Shown: positions 16,041 through 21,075 of the stretch, piece by piece | How the letters are laid out: each line of letters begins with the position of its first letter | Numbering within the stretch: the stretch's first letter is position 1 | NCBI GenBank assembly: GCA_937900465.1 | Contig: CALCEJ010000114.1 | Span: forward strand, 1 to 21,075 | Length of the DNA: 21,075 nucleotides | Reading direction: 5' to 3' | Origin: an uncultured Bacteroidales bacterium | Lineage (GTDB): Bacteria > Bacteroidota > Bacteroidia > Bacteroidales > UBA932 | Position numbers and translations under genes: made by a program | Notes under the pieces: model-generated | Seen by the model: only the letters and a program-made list of their open reading frames with translations | The model's database searches: none | What the model was told of the DNA's origin: nothing

Positions 16041-17441
16041 ATGAAGTACTACGACAAACTCATATTCGAACTCTCCCGCGAAGGCCGTAAAGGTTTTTCG
16101 CTTCCGGAGGACAGGTTCCCTTCAGCGCCGGAACTGCCTGCAACGCTGAGGCGCGGCACCGCACTTCCTCTTCCTGAGGTGAGTGAGCCGGATGTCGTCC
16201 GTCACTACACTAATCTTTCCCAGATGAATTTCGGTGTGGATACGGGCTTCTATCCGCTTGGTTCCTGCACGATGAAATACAACCCCAAGATCAATGAAGA
16301 GATGGCAGCCCTCGGCGGGTTTGCCGGTCTCCATCCCCTTATGCACCCCGGCCTGACCAAGGGCGCGTGTGAGGTTTACAGGGAGATGGAAAAGGCTCTT
16401 TCGGAGATTACGGGAATGTATGCTTTCACCTTCGACCCCTGCGCCGGAGCTCACGGTGAACTTACCGGTCTTATGATTATGCGGAACTACCATATGCTCC
16501 GCGGAGACACAGCCCGTACAAAGGTAATCGTCCCCGACAGTGCCCATGGTACGAACCCCGCATCGGCCGCTGTCTGCGGACTCGAGGTCGTGGAGGTAAA
16601 GTCCTTTGAGAACGGCAGGATCGATGTGGAGGCCTTGAAGTCCCTCCTGGGACCGGACATTGCCGGCATAATGATGACAAACCCCAATACACTGGGACTT
16701 TTCGAGACTGAGGTGAGCGCTATAGCTTCCCTTGTCCATAACGCCGGAGGCCTTCTCTACTACGACGGAGCAAATATGAATCCTCTGATGGGGGTGGTCC
16801 GTCCCGGCGACATGGGCTTTGACATTATGCACCTGAACCTCCACAAGACGTTCTCTACTCCCCACGGAGGCGGCGGGCCCGGCAGTGGTCCGGTGGGTTA
16901 TGCAAAGCATCTGGAGAACTGTGTCCCTGACCTTCGCGTCTCCGGATTCCACGGCAACTTCGGCGTTATCCTGAGGGCTTATGCCTACATCCTTTCCCTT
17001 GGCAGGGAGAATATAAGGAAGGTGGGTCAGTATGCGGTCCTGAGCGCAAATTATATAAAGGAATGCCTTAAGGATGTCTATAAACTCCCTATCGAAGGCG
17101 TATGCAAGCACGAGTTCGTTTTCGACGGCCTCATCAATGACGGAGCCCGCGAGGGAGTTCCCGGGGCTACGACTCTTGATGTGGCAAAGCGTTTGCTGGA
17201 CTACGGCTTCCACGCCCCGACCATCTATTTCCCCCTCCTTTTCCACCAGGCCCTTATGATAGAGCCCACGGAAACCGAGTCCAAGGAAACACTCGACGAA
17301 TTCATCGCCGTGATGAGAAAGATTGCAGGGGAGGCGGCAGAGGATCCTATGATTCTCCACGAAGCCCCTCACAATGCCCCCATTTCCCGTCCTGATGAGA
17401 CCGCCGCGGCGCGTAACCCCGTTCTGCGATACAGTATGTAA
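16041..17441 (+). CDS. gcvPB: Glycine dehydrogenase (decarboxylating) subunit 2
   Basis: GcvPB is the catalytic PLP-binding subunit of the split glycine decarboxylase. The 466-residue protein contains FYPLGSCTMKYNPKINE near 70-86, HGTNPASAA near 169-177, the substrate region YYDGANMNPLMG, and the PLP lysine Lys269 in HLNLHKTFSTPHGGGGPGSG. All are full matches to the family. The C-terminal tail has a typical PTETESKETLDEF segment. The start lies 3 bp after the gcvPA stop, and a purine-rich GGGAGGG sits within the end of gcvPA as a plausible ribosome-binding site. Tight spacing suggests coupled translation and equal amounts of the two subunits. Confidence 0.96.
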   Translation: MKYYDKLIFELSREGRKGFSLPEDRFPSAPELPATLRRGTALPLPEVSEPDVVRHYTNLSQMNFGVDTGFYPLGSCTMKYNPKINEEMAALGGFAGLHPLMHPGLTKGACEVYREMEKALSEITGMYAFTFDPCAGAHGELTGLMIMRNYHMLRGDTARTKVIVPDSAHGTNPASAAVCGLEVVEVKSFENGRIDVEALKSLLGPDIAGIMMTNPNTLGLFETEVSAIASLVHNAGGLLYYDGANMNPLMGVVRPGDMGFDIMHLNLHKTFSTPHGGGGPGSGPVGYAKHLENCVPDLRVSGFHGNFGVILRAYAYILSLGRENIRKVGQYAVLSANYIKECLKDVYKLPIEGVCKHEFVFDGLINDGAREGVPGATTLDVAKRLLDYGFHAPTIYFPLLFHQALMIEPTETESKETLDEFIAVMRKIAGEAAEDPMILHEAPHNAPISRPDETAAARNPVLRYSM

Positions 17442-17446
17442 CCCCT

Positions 17447-18682
17447 ATGAAGGAAAGCAGCGGAATAATATCGAGGCTTAACCAGTTCCGGAAGATCGAG
17501 CTTGAGGATCTGTGCTCTGTACTGGGCACAGACCTCAGGCCGTCCGTCCGTAAGTCCGATTTGGTCCAGAAGCTTTTCTGCTACCTCAAGGAAAAACCGC
17601 GGCTGTGGCTCAGCCATCTTTCCGAGAGGGATCTCAGCCTCCTGAAGGGGCTGGTTAATAAGGGACCGGAAAAATTTGTCCTGACGGAAGTCCCGGATTA
17701 CATCTCATTTCCGGAGATGATGGGCCTTGTGGAATATGACGATTCGGATGAGAACTTCCACAAGGTATGGATTACCAGGGAGGTCTATGACATCGTGGCT
17801 CCCTGCATAGACGAGGTGATGCTGGAGGCGGAGAAGAACGGACAGTTTCTATGTGAGAGGATTATAATAGGTTACCTGAACATTTACGGCATATTGCCTT
17901 TTACCGAATTCTCGGAAATAATGATGAACTGGTGGGATACCTCGTACCCCGGTGAAAGTTATGACAGGCTCCGGGAAATCCTCGACCGCTGTCCGGTGAT
18001 GAAGCTGTGTCTTTTCGTCCATGACGGAAAGCAGTATATGTTCTCACCCTGCATTTCCGACGAGGCGGATGAAGTGTTCCGCCTAAGGGAGGAAAGCGGA
18101 ATCCCGGACAGGGATTATCCAATGCATTTCACGGCTGATCAGGCGGTTGAAGCCGGTATCGATGCCCCATATTTCACCGTGGCCCTTAAAACCCCTCAGG
18201 GAAGCGCTCTGGTGGATGTCCTCAAAAGGGCCGGATTCGGCGGGATGGCTCTTATCCGCGTCCTTCATGACATCTGGCTTGACTCACAGCTCCCCGGCGA
18301 CCGGCAGTACATCTTCGACTTCCTGTCCTCGAAGGGAGAGGTCCTTCGGAATCCCCGCCTTCTTGACGACTGTCTGAACGCAGTCATTGCGTATGCTAAC
18401 AGCGTTCCCCGATGGGCCCTTAACGGGTATTCATCCGACGAGAAAAACGGGCTGTACGCCCTCCCGTTCCCATCGGAGATTTTCGAAGAAGGGGAGTATG
18501 AGGATCCCTTCGAGGGGGAGATTCCAAAGTGGGAGATGCCTAAGCCTACAATCACAAAAGGCTTCGGAAATCCCGAAGCCCTCGATTTACTGATGGCGGT
18601 CCCTCACGTCGCCCCGGATGATCCGTGCCCCTGTGGAAGCGGTCTCAGATATCGTTCCTGTCACGGAAAGTATCAGAACTAG
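17447..18682 (+). CDS. SEC-C motif protein with SAP/Rho-N-like N-terminus, unknown function
   Basis: This 411-residue protein ends in a SEC-C zinc-binding motif: DPCPCGSGLRYRSCHGK, with Cys394, Cys396, Cys405 and His406 as expected metal ligands. SEC-C motifs are known from the SecA tail and from many otherwise uncharacterised proteins, so the motif does not define a role. Residues roughly 15-50 (KIELEDLCSVLG, then SDLVQKLFCYL) look like a short SAP or Rho-N helical fold that could bind nucleic acid. The region between is mostly helical and acidic and I do not recognise it. The gene starts 5 bp after gcvPB and may be the last member of the operon, but nothing links it functionally to glycine cleavage. 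Its stop is interlocked with the stop of the convergent gene. Confidence 0.75.
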   Translation: MKESSGIISRLNQFRKIELEDLCSVLGTDLRPSVRKSDLVQKLFCYLKEKPRLWLSHLSERDLSLLKGLVNKGPEKFVLTEVPDYISFPEMMGLVEYDDSDENFHKVWITREVYDIVAPCIDEVMLEAEKNGQFLCERIIIGYLNIYGILPFTEFSEIMMNWWDTSYPGESYDRLREILDRCPVMKLCLFVHDGKQYMFSPCISDEADEVFRLREESGIPDRDYPMHFTADQAVEAGIDAPYFTVALKTPQGSALVDVLKRAGFGGMALIRVLHDIWLDSQLPGDRQYIFDFLSSKGEVLRNPRLLDDCLNAVIAYANSVPRWALNGYSSDEKNGLYALPFPSEIFEEGEYEDPFEGEIPKWEMPKPTITKGFGNPEALDLLMAVPHVAPDDPCPCGSGLRYRSCHGKYQN

Positions 18683-19323
18683 TCCTCGTCATCCGGAATA
18701 ATCATACCGCGTATTTTTGCAAGCGACTCGCTTTTTGGTTCCCCGCTCTCAAGGACGAGGATATCCCCTTTGTATCTCTTACCCTTCCGGGACAGGTCCC
18801 GGGGATTGAAACCGGGGGCGACGAGGATGAGTCCTTTGACCTTGGAGGGATTATCGAAAGCTGCGTTTGCTGCAGTAAGACATCCGAATCCTTCACCGAG
18901 CAGCCAGATACTGTTTCCGTCCACGGCCTTATGGCCCTTGATTCCCTTGATGACGGTCTCAAGCTGGGCCGCGCGGTCCTTTTCCTTGTCGGAGAGGTAG
19001 TCAAAAGAGAATGCAGCGCATCCGCCCCTCGAAGGGATACTCCTGCACCAGAACTCGCTGTTGGCTGTTCCCGAAGAGCAGATGACAGTGGGAAGCGATA
19101 CATCGAGTGAGTCTGCGTCCACAAAGTAAAGCTTTCCGGAGATTTTATCCGATCCCTTGTAAAAAGACAGAGGCTCGGATACAACCTTTGATTCCTTCCT
19201 GACAGATACGGTTTCCCTGGGGGTGACTTTTGACGCGATAAAGCGATATGCGGTACCGCCAGCAATGGCGAGTACCGCAACAGTTATGATTATCCAGAGG
19301 ATGGATTTAAGGCCTTTAACCAT
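18679..19323 (-). CDS. Membrane-anchored alpha/beta-hydrolase-like protein lacking the nucleophile serine
   Basis: A single hydrophobic helix at about residues 8-24, after a short basic start, suggests a signal anchor with the 214-residue protein exposed to the periplasm. The body resembles an alpha/beta hydrolase: a central strand near LPTVICSSG, FSFDYLSD, then WLLGEGFGCLTAANAA at the nucleophile elbow. The elbow should read GxSxG but reads Gly143-Glu-Gly145-Phe-Gly147, with a clean GGA codon in place of serine. After LILVAPG the chain ends early, in SLAKIRGMIIPDDED, without an evident catalytic histidine. It is therefore probably not a serine hydrolase in its present form. Its start overlaps the gpmA stop by one base (TAATG), so it is translated after gpmA. 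The fold call is moderate and function unknown. Confidence 0.65.
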   Translation of the reverse strand: MVKGLKSILWIIITVAVLAIAGGTAYRFIASKVTPRETVSVRKESKVVSEPLSFYKGSDKISGKLYFVDADSLDVSLPTVICSSGTANSEFWCRSIPSRGGCAAFSFDYLSDKEKDRAAQLETVIKGIKGHKAVDGNSIWLLGEGFGCLTAANAAFDNPSKVKGLILVAPGFNPRDLSRKGKRYKGDILVLESGEPKSESLAKIRGMIIPDDED

Positions 19324-20072
19324 TACTTTGCGGCCTTTCCCTGGTTAGCCACGGCGTTCATCTTAGCTGCTATGGCTTCCTGGTCGCCGAGGAAGTAGTC
19401 CTTGACGAGCTCGTAGTTGTCGTCGAATTCGAAGACGTACGGGACTGCCGTCGGGAGGTTCAGGGAGATGATGTCCTCGTCGGAAATGTTCTTCAGGTAT
19501 TTGATGATACCGCGGAGCGAGTTTCCGTGGGCCACGACGATAAGGCTGTCCTCTGTCTTGAGGTTAGGGAAAATGACTTCCTTCCAGTAGGGGACGGCAC
19601 GGGCGATGGCGTCCTTGAGGGATTCGGTACGGGGGATGTCGCTGTCCGCAACGAGGGCGTAGCGGGGATCGAACTTGGGGTTGCGGGGATCATCTTCCGC
19701 AAGAGGAAGGGGAGCTACATCATAGCTGCGGCGCCAGATCTTGACCTGGGCGTCACCGTACTTCTCCGCGGTCTCTGCCTTGTTCAGGCCCTGGAGGTTG
19801 CCGTAGTGCTTCTCATTGAGGCGCCAGCTCTTCTCGACGGGAATCCAGTCAAGGTCCATTTTGTCGAGTATGTTGTTAAGGGTTTTGACAGCTCTCTTGA
19901 GGTAGGAGGTGTAAGCCTTTGAGAAGGTGAATCCTTCAGCTTTCAGGAGCTTTCCGGCTTCCTTTGCTTCGTTTTCTCCCTTGGGGGTGAGATCTACGTC
20001 AGTCCATCCGGTAAAACGGTTTTCGAGGTTCCAGGCGCTTTCGCCGTGGCGAACGAGTACGATTCTTTTCAT
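19323..20072 (-). CDS. gpmA: 2,3-bisphosphoglycerate-dependent phosphoglycerate mutase
   Basis: GpmA interconverts 3- and 2-phosphoglycerate in glycolysis and gluconeogenesis, in the cytoplasm. The 249-residue protein has the histidine phosphatase motif LVRHGES with phospho-acceptor His9. Arg60 lies in the SYLKRAVKT segment, Glu87 in RLNEKHYGNLQGLNK, and the second catalytic histidine His182 in VVAHGNSLRG. Length and internal segments are those of the dPGM family, not the cofactor-independent type. A Bacteroidota -7 box lies on the minus strand at 20103-20110. The hydrolase-like gene follows with a one-base overlap. Confidence 0.97.
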   Translation of the reverse strand: MKRIVLVRHGESAWNLENRFTGWTDVDLTPKGENEAKEAGKLLKAEGFTFSKAYTSYLKRAVKTLNNILDKMDLDWIPVEKSWRLNEKHYGNLQGLNKAETAEKYGDAQVKIWRRSYDVAPLPLAEDDPRNPKFDPRYALVADSDIPRTESLKDAIARAVPYWKEVIFPNLKTEDSLIVVAHGNSLRGIIKYLKNISDEDIISLNLPTAVPYVFEFDDNYELVKDYFLGDQEAIAAKMNAVANQGKAAK

Positions 20073-20098
20073 ATTGTGTGTCTAGCTTTTATTTTCGC

Positions 20099-20132
20099 AT
20101 TGCAAAAGTACACATTATTTTCCGTATTTTTG
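20099..20132 (+). promoter_or_regulatory. Bacteroidota-type promoter for trmO
   Basis: ATTG (20099-20102), a 22-bp spacer, and TATTTTTG (20125-20132) match the TTTG/TAnnTTTG pattern with a single mismatch in the upstream box. Transcription would start near 20136-20140, downstream of the first in-frame ATG at 20078, which supports the later trmO start at 20171. It overlaps the divergent gpmA -7 element. Confidence 0.5.
20103..20110 (-). promoter_or_regulatory. -7 element of a probable gpmA promoter
   Basis: The minus strand reads TACTTTTG, a full match to the Bacteroidota -7 consensus TAnnTTTG, 30 bp upstream of the gpmA ATG. No good TTTG is seen 19-23 bp further upstream on that strand, so only half the promoter is supported. 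Confidence 0.45.
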
Positions 20133-20141
20133 CACCATTTC

Positions 20142-20158
20142 AGATGCAAAATGCATCT
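20142..20158 (+). repeat. Perfect 7-bp inverted repeat in the trmO leader
   Basis: AGATGCA, a three-base AAA centre, then TGCATCT form a perfect stem with 7 bp per arm. It lies just after the predicted transcription start of trmO and could be an operator or a small RNA hairpin. No run of T follows, so it is not a convincing terminator. Confidence 0.55.
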
Positions 20159-20169
20159 ATAACGTTATA
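20158..20169. repeat. 12-bp perfect palindrome next to the trmO start codon
   Basis: TATAACGTTATA is its own reverse complement and ends two bases before the ATG at 20171. It directly abuts the preceding inverted repeat. It could be a dimeric repressor site; an AT-rich palindrome arising by chance is also possible. Confidence 0.5.
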
Positions 20170-20170
20170 T

Positions 20171-20833
20171 ATGGTAATTACGCCTGTAGCATACTATCAC
20201 GGGGACTTTCCGGAAAAGTTCGGGATTCCGCGCCAAAGCGGAGTTGCGGAAGAACTCTCCGGATATCTGGAGTTTGAACCTCCTTTCTGTGACAGGGAGG
20301 CCCTGAGGGGACTCGAGGGCTTCTCGGATATATGGCTTATATGGGAGTTTTCCGCTGCTGGGGAACGTACTTTCCGGCCCACGGTGAGGCCTCCCCGTCT
20401 CGGTGGTAACGTGAGGATGGGAATATGGGCAACGAGATCTCCATTCAGGCCCAACCCGCTGGGGCTTTCCGCCGTGAAGGTGGAAAGGATCGATCTCGAA
20501 AACATGAGAATTCATGTACGCGGGGCTGATCTGATGGACGGGACACCGGTTTATGATATCAAGCCTTACATCCCTTATGCGGATTCCCGTCCGGAAGCTG
20601 CAGGAGGATTTGCAAAGGATGCTCCGGAGGCTGTCCTGAACGTGGTATTCAGGGCGGGTGTGCCTTTCAGCCCGGAGAAAACGGAGGCGCTCAGGAAGAT
20701 TCTTTCGCTGGACCCGAGACCTCCGTACCAGGACATTCCGGGGAGGGAATACGGGCTGCTTTTCGCGGGGTACGATGTCCGTTTTACGGTAAACGGTGCA
20801 GATCTCGTTGTGACACGCATAGAAAAAGTGTAA
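20171..20833 (+). CDS. trmO: tRNA (N6-threonylcarbamoyladenosine37-N6)-methyltransferase TrmO
   Basis: TrmO (TsaA/YaeB family) uses SAM to methylate t6A37 of certain tRNAs, notably tRNA-Thr, giving m6t6A. The 220-residue protein starts MVITPVAYYHGDFPEKFGIP. The TsaA domain shows EGFSDIWLIWEF near 50-60 and the signature RLGGNVRMGIWATRSPF followed by RPNPLGLSAV (about 76-102), then VYDIKPYIPYAD. The C-terminal TrmO-specific domain contains DPRPPYQ. The frame is open upstream to an ATG at 20078, but those 31 residues are not family-like and lie upstream of the promoter, so 20171 is chosen. The neighbour four bases downstream is a TonB-receptor start, unrelated in function. Confidence 0.9.
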   Translation: MVITPVAYYHGDFPEKFGIPRQSGVAEELSGYLEFEPPFCDREALRGLEGFSDIWLIWEFSAAGERTFRPTVRPPRLGGNVRMGIWATRSPFRPNPLGLSAVKVERIDLENMRIHVRGADLMDGTPVYDIKPYIPYADSRPEAAGGFAKDAPEAVLNVVFRAGVPFSPEKTEALRKILSLDPRPPYQDIPGREYGLLFAGYDVRFTVNGADLVVTRIEKV

Positions 20834-20837
20834 AGGA

Positions 20838-21017
20838 ATGAAGATAAAGAAGGTGATTGTCCTTGCCGGGGCGCTTCTTTCGGGCATCTCGCTTTATGCC
20901 CAGCGTAACAGCGCTACGATAAGCGGCTACATAACTGACGGGACTTCCGGCGAGACTCTGATTGGAGCCGGAGTTCTCCAAACGCTTTGGAAAGATGATG
21001 ACAGGACAGAATCATGA
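20838..21017 (+). pseudogene. SusC/RagA-type TonB-dependent receptor, truncated 5' end
   Basis: A 59-residue frame starts with a signal peptide (MKIKKVIVLAGALLSGISLYAQ), then NSATISGYITDGTSGETLIGAG. This is the standard opening of the carboxypeptidase-regulatory-like domain that precedes Bacteroidota TonB-dependent receptors. After about codon 46 (near 20976) the sequence reads LQTLWKDDDRTES and stops, without the expected beta-strand continuation (such as GTxTNxxGxY) or a plug domain. Either the assembly joins foreign sequence here or the gene is really broken. The first 46 residues are convincing; the receptor subtype cannot be told. Confidence 0.65.
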
Positions 21018-21075
21018 GCAAAATTCCTTTCCCGATTGCAAGGCCTGGGGCCTGTTGTATAGAGAGCGGTGAACC

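Noticed and set aside
16122..17372. Long open frame (416 codons) on the minus strand opposite gcvPB
   Set aside because: It lies antisense to a fully conserved enzyme, has no family resemblance, and is explained by the third-position base bias of the real gene.
20078..20170. Upstream extension of the trmO frame
   Set aside because: It lies upstream of, or within, the predicted promoter and is not TsaA-like; MVITPVAYYHGDFPEKFG at 20171 is the family start.
1..21075. A defence system, mobile element, biosynthetic cluster or other new multi-gene system
   Set aside because: Nearly all genes fall into known housekeeping or catabolic families. I see no recombinases, toxin-antitoxin pairs, nucleases, repeat arrays or secondary-metabolism enzymes to support such a claim.

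Overview
The window reads as a chromosomal segment of an uncultured member of Bacteroidota, most likely a gut- or rumen-type Bacteroidales with fairly GC-rich coding sequence. The reasons are Bacteroidota-style promoters (TTTG and TAnnTTTG elements), the family-typical Eda/KdgK pair, a DUF6340-like lipoprotein, and the start of a SusC/RagA-type TonB-dependent receptor at the right edge. Species-level placement cannot be made from sequence reading alone. Almost every base is coding. I see no tRNA, rRNA, CRISPR array, insertion sequence or phage module.

Layout. (1) Left edge, + strand: the 3' end of an AzlC-like transporter gene runs in frame into a RimO that lacks its first 17-20 residues and its first cluster cysteine. 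This looks like an assembly chimera or a real fusion. A small lipoprotein gene follows. (2) 12408 down to 2256, - strand: ten tightly packed genes behind one promoter. They encode a Na+/phosphate cotransporter with a PhoU-like tail, a DPD/PreT/GltD-like flavoprotein, QueC-QueD-QueE (preQ0 synthesis for queuosine), GlpA-GlpB-GlpC (anaerobic glycerol-3-phosphate dehydrogenase), and KdgK-Eda (2-keto-3-deoxygluconate catabolism). Several neighbours share 4-bp ATGA overlaps. (3) 12508 up to 18682, + strand: a divergent operon with an arginase-superfamily protein, the glycine cleavage genes gcvT-gcvH-gcvPA-gcvPB (P-protein in two subunits), and a SEC-C protein of unknown role. (4) 20072 down to 18679, - strand: phosphoglycerate mutase GpmA, then a membrane-anchored alpha/beta-hydrolase-like protein whose nucleophile serine is glycine. 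(5) 20171 onward, + strand: trmO, then a TonB-receptor start that leaves its family and stops early near the window end.

How the parts fit. GlpABC feeds dihydroxyacetone phosphate, and KdgK/Eda feed pyruvate and glyceraldehyde-3-phosphate, into lower glycolysis, where GpmA acts. The Gcv proteins split glycine for one-carbon units. RimO, QueCDE and TrmO all support translation by modifying ribosomal protein S12 or tRNA. I found no convincing new multi-gene system. The points most worth checking are the two aberrant window edges, the divergent ureohydrolase in the gcv operon, the serine-less hydrolase, the unassigned flavoprotein in the que operon, and two inverted repeats in the trmO leader.
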